From NCBI GenBank assembly GCA_024742875.1, contig JANSXP010000054.1:1-53542 (forward strand): 53,542 nt of DNA, given 5' to 3'. This DNA is from Planctomycetaceae bacterium. Lineage in GTDB: Bacteria > Planctomycetota > Planctomycetia > Planctomycetales > Planctomycetaceae. This document shows, in pieces, positions 46,376-53,542 of the stretch (its first letter is position 1; every line of letters starts with the position of its first letter). The position numbers were made by a program, and so were the translations under genes. The notes under the pieces are model-generated. The model was not told the DNA's origin. It was given only the letters and a program-made list of their open reading frames with translations, and did not search any database.

Positions 46376-47220
46376 CCGTCCTGCTGGGCATGCTGGCAGG
46401 GTGCGCCGAGCGGCTTCCACAGGCCCCCCAGGAATTCAACACGGCTGATATAGAGACGGTCGAGTGGATGACGTTTGAGCAGCAGCAAGCGATCAAGGTG
46501 CAAGTCCTGGAGCAGTTCGGACTCGCCGACAATCCTATTGCTGCGATGGCTGCTGACAACGCCTGGCGAGCCGCACTGCTCACGAAGGCAGATAAGAAAT
46601 TCGGCACCAGCGAAGCGGCACGGGAATACTTGGCGGATTGGCCAGAGTTTGCCGGTTGGCAGCCAAAGGCGAAACCCGCCGCTGATCCGGAGCCCGAGCC
46701 AGCACCTCTGCCGGAACTTGAGGAACTGCCGCCGAAGCCTAGGCTGCCACTGATGATCGGCCAGTTTCAGAAGATTACAGCCGACGAGCAGGAGGCTGCT
46801 ATTGGCTTTGTCGAGTCCTATCTGCCCACGCGATACAACGGCGAAAAGTTCTACTTCCAGAAGTGGACGATTATTCGCGATGAGTTGGGCGGAATGTTGC
46901 TGAGTTCTGAAGTGATCGCGAGAGGCGGCAACTTCTTTGCGCAACTGCGAGTCACCCGACACCGGGGAGAGTTCGCGCTGATCACGTACAACGGAAGGGG
47001 GCACCGGACAGTCACGGACGCAAACATGATGCGGCTTTACAACCGCGGGGATTTTCTGGAATACCAGAGACTTGAAGAACTGCAGCGATACCAGAAGGGG
47101 GTCATTCCCTACACGGAGGCACTGAGTCGCAATATCAAGCGGCTGGAGGCTGCACCAGAAGGCAAAACGCGACAGTATGTTGCGACAACTCAAGGCCGAG
47201 TCCAGCCGTCTGATGGCTGA
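46366..47220 (+). CDS. Lipoprotein of unknown function
   Basis: A 284-residue protein whose start at 46366 gives a short signal peptide ending in the lipobox L-A-G-C. The mature part contains a Pro/Glu-rich linker (D-P-E-P-E-P-A-P) at about residues 105-120 and then a globular region with many aromatic residues. No family recognised. It lies inside the integrase module; lipoproteins in such modules sometimes act in surface or entry exclusion, but nothing here proves that. Confidence 0.55.
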   Translation: MGMTVLLGMLAGCAERLPQAPQEFNTADIETVEWMTFEQQQAIKVQVLEQFGLADNPIAAMAADNAWRAALLTKADKKFGTSEAAREYLADWPEFAGWQPKAKPAADPEPEPAPLPELEELPPKPRLPLMIGQFQKITADEQEAAIGFVESYLPTRYNGEKFYFQKWTIIRDELGGMLLSSEVIARGGNFFAQLRVTRHRGEFALITYNGRGHRTVTDANMMRLYNRGDFLEYQRLEELQRYQKGVIPYTEALSRNIKRLEAAPEGKTRQYVATTQGRVQPSDG

Positions 47221-47247
47221 GGAAAAGCTAGCGCAGGAGTTGGCGAA

Positions 47248-47424
47248 ATGAGCGAACCCAAACACGCGAATAGCGGCGATCGAATCGCGATCTGGTGCGG
47301 TCTTGCGATCGTCTTCGGCTGCCTGGTCCAGCTTGCGGCGATGGGCTGTCAGGCGACGCCACAGGAGCCACAGCCGCAAGTTGTCGAACCACCACCAATA
47401 CTACCTGCAGGAGAATCGAACTGA
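47248..47424 (+). CDS. Small lipoprotein-like peptide
   Basis: A 58-residue protein with a hydrophobic core (I-W-C-G-L-A-I-V-F-G-C-L-V-Q-L-A-A-M-G-C) ending in Cys and a Pro/Gln tail. Its stop overlaps the integrase ATG (TGATG), so it is translationally coupled to int. Confidence 0.5.
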   Translation: MSEPKHANSGDRIAIWCGLAIVFGCLVQLAAMGCQATPQEPQPQVVEPPPILPAGESN

Positions 47425-48614
47425 TGGACGCAATAAAGGTTACATTGCACAAACGCGGCGATCGAAAGAACTGGGACTGCCGCTGGGTTGATCCGAAGAC
47501 GGGGCGTGTCCGGTGGAAGTCTACCGGAACTGCAACGAAGCGGACGGCAGAGAAGACGGCGGCCGCGCTGGAGGCGTCTTTGAATCACGGCGCGTTCATC
47601 CCTGGTCGGCGCATGCCTTGGACTGAAGCGATCCAGTTGTTCCGCGAAGATCCAACCGTGGACTTGTCGCGGGTGTACGTTCGGCGGGACTTCGAGCGCT
47701 CAATTAACGCGATCAACGACACGAAGCGGCCCGGCACGCTGCAGGAGATAGACACCGATTTTATCGCCGCACTGATACCCGAACTGCAGAAGCGGCCGGG
47801 GACGAATGGCAATCTGGTCAGCGATGTTACGGTTGCGGGATATCTGCGAGTGCTGAAGCGGGTTCTTACTTGGGCTGTCAAGAAAGGGAGTCTGCCAGAG
47901 GTTCCCGACTTCCCACCGTTTCGGGCAGAGGCTGCCGCGAAAGGGAAGGCACTCACAGAAACCGAGTTTCAGCGTATGCTGGCCGCAGCGCCGGAAACCT
48001 ACCCGATGGCTGGCCGGAAATATCAACAGGTTTTGTGGGCGCTGTGGTGGTCTGGGCTGCGGATCGGTGAACTGCGGGAACTGCGCTGGGCTGACGACAT
48101 GAAACACATTTCAGTTGACACGTCACAGGGTTATCCGCGTTTCTGGATTCCGAAGAACGCCGACAAGGCGAAAAAGAAGCGTGCCAGATCCGCACCGATG
48201 GCGCCGGAGTTCTGGGAGTTCCTGTCGCAAAACTTCGCGCCAGAGGATCAGGAAGGCGGCGGGCGCGTCTTTCCGTCCCTCTGCAACAAAGAAGACCTGA
48301 GCCGCAACGTGTCACAGATCGGGCGGACTGCCGGGATCCAGGTCAGCGACCGGGGCAAGTTTGCAAGCGCTCACGACCTGCGGCGATCGTTCTGCGTTCG
48401 GTGGGCAAAGCGGGTGCCACCCAAGCAACTGAAAGATCTGGCCCGGCATGCGAACATCGAAACTACGCTGACCTATTACGCCGATCAGGATGAATTCGAG
48501 ACCAGCGCTTTGATCTGGCAAAAGTCGCCGGTTAGCGTGGCGAAATACGGCTTCGCCGAGGCGTTGAAATTATCCAAACAGGTCACAAATGGTCAGTCAT
48601 TGATCGGTGGGTAG
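47424..48614 (+). CDS. int: Tyrosine recombinase (integrase)
   Basis: A 396-residue phage-type integrase. The catalytic domain (about 180-385) has Arg213 in S-G-L-R-I-G-E-L, H317-D-L-R-R and the nucleophile Tyr351 or 352 in T-L-T-Y-Y. The N-terminal part is an arm-binding/core-binding region (K-R-G-D-R-K-N-W-D-C-R-W-V-D). Start 47424 overlaps the upstream stop. The last codons include the right 18-bp repeat, so the tail N-G-Q-S-L-I-G-G is probably supplied by flanking DNA. Confidence 0.92.
   Translation: MDAIKVTLHKRGDRKNWDCRWVDPKTGRVRWKSTGTATKRTAEKTAAALEASLNHGAFIPGRRMPWTEAIQLFREDPTVDLSRVYVRRDFERSINAINDTKRPGTLQEIDTDFIAALIPELQKRPGTNGNLVSDVTVAGYLRVLKRVLTWAVKKGSLPEVPDFPPFRAEAAAKGKALTETEFQRMLAAAPETYPMAGRKYQQVLWALWWSGLRIGELRELRWADDMKHISVDTSQGYPRFWIPKNADKAKKKRARSAPMAPEFWEFLSQNFAPEDQEGGGRVFPSLCNKEDLSRNVSQIGRTAGIQVSDRGKFASAHDLRRSFCVRWAKRVPPKQLKDLARHANIETTLTYYADQDEFETSALIWQKSPVSVAKYGFAEALKLSKQVTNGQSLIGG
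48570..48587 (+). repeat. Right attachment-site candidate (18-bp direct repeat)
   Basis: TTATCCAAACAGGTCACA inside the integrase 3' end, identical to 16063-16080. Confidence 0.75.
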
Positions 48615-48669
48615 GGTTTGAGTAACTAAAACGCTGTTCTTTTCGCCGTTGCTATTCAAGTCCTCAAGT

Positions 48670-48680
48670 ATTCCCTATCC
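48670..48680 (+). repeat. 11-bp repeat outside the right element end
   Basis: ATTCCCTATCC, second copy of 15961-15971, 82 bp to the right of the 18-bp repeat. Confidence 0.35.
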
Positions 48681-48722
48681 TTGGGGTGTTGATTCATTTG
48701 CCAGGCATTCGAAGGGTTCGCT

Positions 48723-50162
48723 ATGAGTACCACGCGTCGTCAGTTTCTTCAGTCATCCGGTGTGGCGGGTGCTGCCGCTATTGCTGCTACCACCTCGACC
48801 GGCTACGCGTCCGGTTTTCGATCTGCCAACGAACAGCCCGGCATCGCTTTCGTTGGCACCGGCATCCGGTTTCACACGTACCACGGGAAACAGGCACTAA
48901 AGTACGGCCCGTGCATTGCCGTGTGTGACGTTGATTCGCTGCAGGCCGGACGAGCACTGCAGGTCGGCATTGATCATCATCGGGAACAGAATCGTCCGCT
49001 GGTGATTGAAGCGCACGAAGATTATCGCCGCGTGCTCGACAATAAAGACGTGGATGTGGTGGTGATCGGCACGGTGGACCATTGGCACTCCCGCATCGCC
49101 ATCGATGCCATGCGGGCCGGCAAAGATGTGTACTGTGAAAAACCGGTCACGCTGACGATTCGCGAAGGGCAGCAGATTCTAAAGGTCCAGCAGGAAACCG
49201 GCCGGGTGATGCAGGTCGGCACGCAGCAGCGAACCGAGTTCAGCAAACGCTTTGCCACTGCAGCTGCGATGATGAGGGAGAACCGCATTGGCGATGTGAA
49301 AGAAGTGAATATCTGCCTGGGCGGATCACGACTGTGCGACCCTCTGCCGAAAGCCGACCCACCACCGTCGCTGAACTGGGATCTGTGGCAGGGGCAGTGT
49401 CAGCCGGTCGATTACCGGGCGGAAAAGGTCATTCGTGATCAGAGCGGCTGGGGAGCCGGCTTTCCGTTTGGCCGCGCGCACCGCTACTACCGCTGGTTCT
49501 ACGAGTATTCAGGCGGCAAACTGACCGACTGGGGCGCTCATCATGTGGACGTGGCCATGTGGGCACTGGACAAACTGGGCGCGGACATTGGCAAAATTAC
49601 GATCGATCCTGTGGAAGTGGACCACCCGGTTGAGTTCGATGAGAAGGGGATGCCACTTTCTGATGATCGCTTCAACTGCGCGGTTGCTTTCAAGGTGAAG
49701 TGCACATTTGAAGATGGCGTCGAGATGTATGTGCGGGATCGGGCCGATGAGCTGGGGTTTGATAACGGCATCATGTTCACAGGGAAAAATCGCCGTCGTT
49801 TTCTTGTCAACCGCGGCAAGATTGTGGGCTCACCTGTGGAAGAGCTGGAATCAAAGCCACTGGAGGCGGACAGTATCGGCAGGCTGTATGTGGATGATCC
49901 CACCGGACAGGAAGGCTACGGGCAGGACGGCTTTCACATGCGGAACTTCATGGAATGCACCAGGACCCGCAAATCTCCGGCCAGCGACATGCAGTCTCAT
50001 CACCGGATGTTGAATGTGTGCCACGCCATCAACATCGCCATGCGACTGAACCGCCGAGTGGTGTTTGATCCGGCAACAGAAACCTTTGGTGCGGACAAAC
50101 TGGCGAACTCATTTATTGAGCGTGAACAGCGCAAAGGTTTTGAAGTCGATTCTCAGGCCTGA
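48723..50162 (+). CDS. Tat-exported Gfo/Idh/MocA family oxidoreductase
   Basis: A 479-residue protein. The N-terminus T-T-R-R-Q-F-L-Q is a twin-arginine signal followed by an Ala-rich core. The Rossmann half (A-F-V-G-T-G-I-R, V-C-D-V-D-S) and the C-P-like motif E-K-P-V-T-L identify the family; the second half has G-G-K-L-T-D-W-G-A-H-H-V-D. Planctomycetes have dozens of these, thought to act on sugars or inositols in the periplasm with tightly bound cofactor. Substrate unknown. It is the first chromosomal gene right of the element. Confidence 0.9.
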   Translation: MSTTRRQFLQSSGVAGAAAIAATTSTGYASGFRSANEQPGIAFVGTGIRFHTYHGKQALKYGPCIAVCDVDSLQAGRALQVGIDHHREQNRPLVIEAHEDYRRVLDNKDVDVVVIGTVDHWHSRIAIDAMRAGKDVYCEKPVTLTIREGQQILKVQQETGRVMQVGTQQRTEFSKRFATAAAMMRENRIGDVKEVNICLGGSRLCDPLPKADPPPSLNWDLWQGQCQPVDYRAEKVIRDQSGWGAGFPFGRAHRYYRWFYEYSGGKLTDWGAHHVDVAMWALDKLGADIGKITIDPVEVDHPVEFDEKGMPLSDDRFNCAVAFKVKCTFEDGVEMYVRDRADELGFDNGIMFTGKNRRRFLVNRGKIVGSPVEELESKPLEADSIGRLYVDDPTGQEGYGQDGFHMRNFMECTRTRKSPASDMQSHHRMLNVCHAINIAMRLNRRVVFDPATETFGADKLANSFIEREQRKGFEVDSQA

Positions 50163-50183
50163 CGGTACTCACGTTGAACGAAA

Positions 50184-50219
50184 AAAGCCTCTTCGCTGTG
50201 CGGCGAAGAGGCTTTGTTT
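50184..50219 (+). terminator. Bidirectional terminator
   Basis: Perfect 13-bp stem (50184-50196 and 50203-50215) with a 6-nt loop, an A run before it and a T-rich run after it. It serves the two converging genes on either side. Confidence 0.85.
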
Positions 50220-50239
50220 CTGCGGCAGCACTGTTTCTT

Positions 50240-52786
50240 TTAGAACGGTCGCTGCAAACGAATCACGGTGCCATCCAGACCGTCGACGCGGACGTCTTCC
50301 ACATAAGACAGTCCGGATTGATCGGCAATCTTCAGCAGTCGTTTGCGGGAACTGTCGTCCAGCCTGTTTTCTGCGTCGACCACCAGCACTTCACCACCGG
50401 GCACCAGTGCGGTCTGGGCAGACAGCAGCATCGCGGCGGGATTCTCCAGGTACTGCCAGGTGTCGACCATCAGAACCCGATCCACGCGATGGTAGGTCAG
50501 CTGCAGCGATTCCGAATCGTTGCGAACAACAAAAACGCCGTCCAGATTTTCGGCTTCGACGCGACCTTCGATGTGCTCCACCAGTTCAGCCGAGGTTTCG
50601 ATGGCATAGACACGACCGTCAGCCCCAACACTGTCGACCAGTGGCTTCAGGAAAACGCCTGTGCCGCAGCCCAGGTCAGCCACGCTGGCTCCTGGCCGCA
50701 CGTTCAGAGCATCGACAATCGCCTGCCGGGCTCGGATGGCCGCTCGATCGGGGTGTTCCCAGGCGGCCACAAAGTCGGCGACGGTCCGGTTTTCTGTTCC
50801 GGCCAGCAGAGTGGGGACAGGCTTCAGGCCGTCGACCGCTTCGGTAGTGAGTGGCAGTACGGGGGGGGCCGGCGGTGCGTCTGAATCCGGCGCTGCCTCG
50901 GGAGCTTCCAGAGCCGATTCCTCAGGTTCCTCTGCAGATTCGGTGATGGACTCAACAGTCGCATCACTTTTGGCATCACTGGTATTGGCGACGACCTCGC
51001 GTTGAGGGATCGGCGTCGCGGTTGGTGCACTCGCTGCAGCGTCCGGGATCATCAGAGGGGCGGATTCAACTGCTTCCACTGCGGCTGTCGCTTCTGTGGT
51101 GGCATCACCGATCGCGGACGGCGTCTGCTTCGCGTCCGACTGGTCCTGTGTCGAATCTGCAGGTGCTTCCCCTTCTTCAGTCGCCTCAGGAACTGCCGGC
51201 GTTATCGTTTCCAGCTCCGGGGCTGGATCAGCAGCAGGTTTTGCTTCACTTTCTTTGGTGGCTTCCTCTTCAGCGGTCACCTGTTCCGGTGAGGGCGTCT
51301 GAGCGGGGTCCCCCGTCGGGCTGACGGGTTCCGATGCGGCAGGATTCGCTCCCCCGATCTTCTCCTCGGGCACATTGAGCGGTCCCTGCCGTTCTTTCGC
51401 CGTGGCTCGCCATTCGCCTTCGGCAGACTCGGGCGATTCCGCTGGCACGACGACCGGCTTGTCCTGTGGCAGATCGGGGACCGGCTGAAGCTTGTTGGCG
51501 TCGGTCGAATCGGGAACCGGTTTTGGCTGCGAGACAGTCTTGACGGGAACACCTGATTTCTTCGGTTTTGGCTTGTCGGCCTGAACTGTCTTGCGTTCCG
51601 GGTTGATGGCCACCTTGGCGGGCTGAGCTGGATTCACACGATCCAGATAGATATTCAGCGCGTTCACTGTGTGATACAAGGGTGAGCACTTTACGTAGGC
51701 ACGACGGTTATTCATCAGTTCGCGAGCGGCCGACTCGATAGCGCGACGCACCCACGGCTGGTTCAGATCCTTTTGCGGCAGGGCAATCATCAGGAATTCC
51801 AGCGTATGGCCGACGCTCGCCATGCGTTTGTTGAAGTCCGGGTTGTACTCGCGACCGCGGAAATAGTTGGACGACAAAGAGCCGTCACGGTTCTGCAGAA
51901 ATCGGGCCGTGTTGATGTACTTGCGAATTTTGTAATCGGCCTCGAGCCAGACACCTCGCAGCTGGTTGCCCTGCTGCAGATACACATTGCGGGCGTGGGC
52001 CAGCGCGAACAGACCATGGGTGCCACCGCACGGTGCCCCCTTCATCGGCTTGTCGACCTGCTCTTTGACCAGGCGTTCGATACTCCAGTAGTCGCCGTCT
52101 TTGTTGCGCCACTGGGCGGCAGGCGGCAGGTAACGACTCAGTGCCCAGAGCGTCCAGGTGGGTTCATCTTTGCTGGAAACCGTCATCTGAGCGTGCCGAA
52201 TCATGTCACGCATGGTGACCGTACCGTCGGCCGTTCCGAATTCCCGATCGAGCCCGACACCGCACATTGAGATCAGAGCGATGGTCTGATTGGCGTGGCC
52301 TTCAAAAGCGTAAGGGCGACTATACGGGTGAGCGCGGCCGCCGAACTGTGTCTTTTCGAACCAGTACTCGTTCTCAAAACTCTGACCGGCAGCGATCCAG
52401 TCCAGACCAGAGACCGGATTGCCTTCGTGAAGGATGCTCCATTCGTTGCGCAGTCCCAGCAGCGCGTGAATCATCTGCCACGGGGTGTGCTGCTCGGTCG
52501 ACAGCATTCTTCGTGAAGTGACCTCGACGGTCTCTTTGACCAGTTCGACGAGGCGATCGTTGGTTTTGGCGCGACGCGTTCGTGAGACGCTGCGAAAGAC
52601 GGACGGGGCACGTTCACGCAGGTCGACTTTGGGCTCGTCTGCGTTGTCAATGTCCCCGACAGCGCTGGCCGGCGCCGCTTCGAGTATCGCCTCGTCCGCC
52701 TGCGCGTGTGAGGATGGCAGGGCGATGACTCCGAGGACGACCAGCAGAATCGGCCGGATGGTTACGGGAAGCCTTCGTGATGGCAT
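50240..52786 (-). CDS. Exported fusion: helical (terpenoid-cyclase-like) domain, long linker, methyltransferase
   Basis: An 848-residue protein. Signal peptide at 1-30 (ending S-H-A-Q-A). Residues about 70-400 are helical, in the style of prenyltransferase/squalene-oxidase repeat proteins found in planctomycetes (L-L-G-L-R-N-E-W, H-A-N-Q-T-I-A-L-I-S-M-C-G-V). Residues about 410-670 are a Pro/Ala/Glu-rich, low-complexity linker. The last 175 residues are a class I SAM methyltransferase with A-D-L-G-C-G-T-G-V-F at its nucleotide motif. A SAM-dependent enzyme behind a signal peptide is odd: either the protein faces the cytoplasm side of a membrane, or the domain no longer uses SAM. No gene is seen in 52787-53120. 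Confidence 0.75.
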   Translation of the reverse strand: MPSRRLPVTIRPILLVVLGVIALPSSHAQADEAILEAAPASAVGDIDNADEPKVDLRERAPSVFRSVSRTRRAKTNDRLVELVKETVEVTSRRMLSTEQHTPWQMIHALLGLRNEWSILHEGNPVSGLDWIAAGQSFENEYWFEKTQFGGRAHPYSRPYAFEGHANQTIALISMCGVGLDREFGTADGTVTMRDMIRHAQMTVSSKDEPTWTLWALSRYLPPAAQWRNKDGDYWSIERLVKEQVDKPMKGAPCGGTHGLFALAHARNVYLQQGNQLRGVWLEADYKIRKYINTARFLQNRDGSLSSNYFRGREYNPDFNKRMASVGHTLEFLMIALPQKDLNQPWVRRAIESAARELMNNRRAYVKCSPLYHTVNALNIYLDRVNPAQPAKVAINPERKTVQADKPKPKKSGVPVKTVSQPKPVPDSTDANKLQPVPDLPQDKPVVVPAESPESAEGEWRATAKERQGPLNVPEEKIGGANPAASEPVSPTGDPAQTPSPEQVTAEEEATKESEAKPAADPAPELETITPAVPEATEEGEAPADSTQDQSDAKQTPSAIGDATTEATAAVEAVESAPLMIPDAAASAPTATPIPQREVVANTSDAKSDATVESITESAEEPEESALEAPEAAPDSDAPPAPPVLPLTTEAVDGLKPVPTLLAGTENRTVADFVAAWEHPDRAAIRARQAIVDALNVRPGASVADLGCGTGVFLKPLVDSVGADGRVYAIETSAELVEHIEGRVEAENLDGVFVVRNDSESLQLTYHRVDRVLMVDTWQYLENPAAMLLSAQTALVPGGEVLVVDAENRLDDSSRKRLLKIADQSGLSYVEDVRVDGLDGTVIRLQRPF

Positions 52787-53120
52787 CAGGGAACTCCAGG
52801 CAACTTTTGCAGCAAATATCAGGACATGATCAGGGCCGTGGTGGCACTGTCACACTGATCTTCGGTCACAGATGAGTGTCGCTTGACGCTCTCTACATTC
52901 CGAACAGAGCAAACATCCGTTACAAGCCGGACCCCGGTCCACTCTGGCAAAGCGGGTAAACTTTGCGGCCTGAATGCCCCCTGGGGACTAGAGAGTGAAT
53001 GTCCTGAGGCGATCTCTCTGGAGAGGCGAAAACTGCCGACGGAATCCGGCCGTATGAGAGGCGCCTATTTGGGAGGTTATGGCGTGGACAACCACGTCGG
53101 CGCGGACTCAATGAAGAGTT

Positions 53121-53542
53121 GCGTCAGACGCGGTTTGTCGACAGCGGAGCAACGCGGAGCGAGCCGGCGCAGCGACGTTCCACAGGGAATCGACCTCCCA
53201 CGCCATCGTCCGCCGCGACTCGCGGCCTCAGTCGCGGTGCCAGCTGTTTTGTCGACAGCGGAGCAACGCGGAGCGAGCCGGCGCGGGGACGTTCCGCAGG
53301 TAATCGACCTCCCACGCCATCGTCCGCGGCGACTCGCGGCTTCAGTCGCGGTGCCACCTGTTTTGTCGATAGCGGAGCAACGCGGAGCGAGCCGGCGCGG
53401 GGACGTTCCGCAGGTAATCGACCTCCCACGCCACCGTCCGCCGCGACTCGCGGCCTCAGTCGCGGTGCCAGCTGTTTTGTCGACAGCGGAGCAACGCGGA
53501 GCGAGCCGGCGCGGGGACGTTCCGCAGGTAATCGACCTCCCA
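53121..53542. repeat. 114-bp tandem repeat, running off the window
   Basis: The unit, marked by TTTGTCGA(C/T)AGCGGAGCAACG, repeats with starts near 53134, 53248, 53362 and 53476, so the period is 114 bp with about 3.7 copies visible. As 114 is a multiple of three, both strands stay open (38-residue repeat on the minus strand, Pro/Arg/Ala-rich), but no start or signal supports coding. Confidence 0.85.

Larger units (their letters stand above)
16063..48587 (+). mobile_element. Integrated tyrosine-recombinase element carrying a caspase-FGE cargo
   Basis: Bounds are set by an 18-bp direct repeat (16063-16080 and 48570-48587). The right copy is inside the 3' end of the integrase gene; the left copy is followed at once by TAA in the same reading frame, so excision would give an integrase ending exactly after the repeat. 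Left module: overlapping small genes plus primase-helicase. Centre: decayed Rep module and caspase-FGE cargo. Right: small phage-like genes and integrase. No conjugation, capsid or terminase genes were seen, so it is better called an integrative element, perhaps mobilised or plasmid-like, than a prophage or a complete ICE. Confidence 0.75.

Noticed and set aside
16063-48587. Prophage or complete ICE
   Set aside because: No capsid, portal, terminase, tail, relaxase or type IV secretion genes were seen.
53124-53429. A 101-residue repetitive minus-strand protein
   Set aside because: It is only the tandem repeat read through in an open frame; no signal, start context or fold supports coding.

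Overview
The window looks like the chromosome of a planctomycete (class Planctomycetia), judged from sequence alone. The evidence is high GC, a tandem DUF1080 lipoprotein, a Tat-exported Gfo/Idh oxidoreductase, DUF3500 and DUF3467 proteins, several secreted caspase-FGE (formylglycine-generating-enzyme fold) proteins and a Planctomycetes-style ECF sigma factor with a membrane partner. No rRNA, intact tRNA or CRISPR array was seen.

There are three parts. (1) 158-15823 is ordinary core chromosome: nucleotidyltransferase-fold protein, kbl, metallophosphoesterase, DUF3467, HIT, DUF3500, a split M16 protease pair, a mannose-1-phosphate guanylyltransferase, a membrane protein, prfB with its programmed +1 frameshift, a tandem DUF1080 lipoprotein, mtnA and a PepSY-TM protein. 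(2) About 16063-48587 is an integrated mobile element of roughly 32.5 kb. It is bounded by an 18-bp direct repeat, and its tyrosine integrase lies at the right end with the right repeat inside the integrase 3' end. (3) 48723 to the end is chromosome again: Gfo/Idh oxidoreductase, a secreted helical protein fused to a methyltransferase, and a 114-bp tandem repeat that runs off the window.

Within the element, 16439-22723 is a cassette of tightly overlapping small genes around a primase-helicase (operator-like palindrome, GIY-YIG-type protein, HTH, HNH-like protein). 24301-26142 is a decayed plasmid-type regulator/Rep module with an in-frame amber codon and frameshifts. 26559-44651 is the cargo: ECF sigma plus a predicted anti-sigma-like membrane protein, two tiny secreted proteins, five caspase-FGE genes, one caspase without FGE, a secreted di-haem-motif protein and an exported protein of unknown family. 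45982-48614 is the integrase module with small phage-like genes.

The most interesting signal is in the cargo. Four of the five caspase-FGE genes end in a segment of about 72 bp whose variable codons almost all have the form NNC, set in a near-invariant frame. This is the footprint of adenine-directed mutagenesis by a diversity-generating retroelement (DGR). A DGR-type reverse transcriptase remnant (frameshifted and truncated) lies 293 bp beyond the variable end of one of them. Palindromes follow two of the variable ends. No template repeat is visible. I read the locus as a mobile, multi-receptor conflict system: hypervariable FGE/C-type-lectin sensors fused to caspase effectors, with a local mutator that has decayed. 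Any continuing diversification would have to be supplied in trans.
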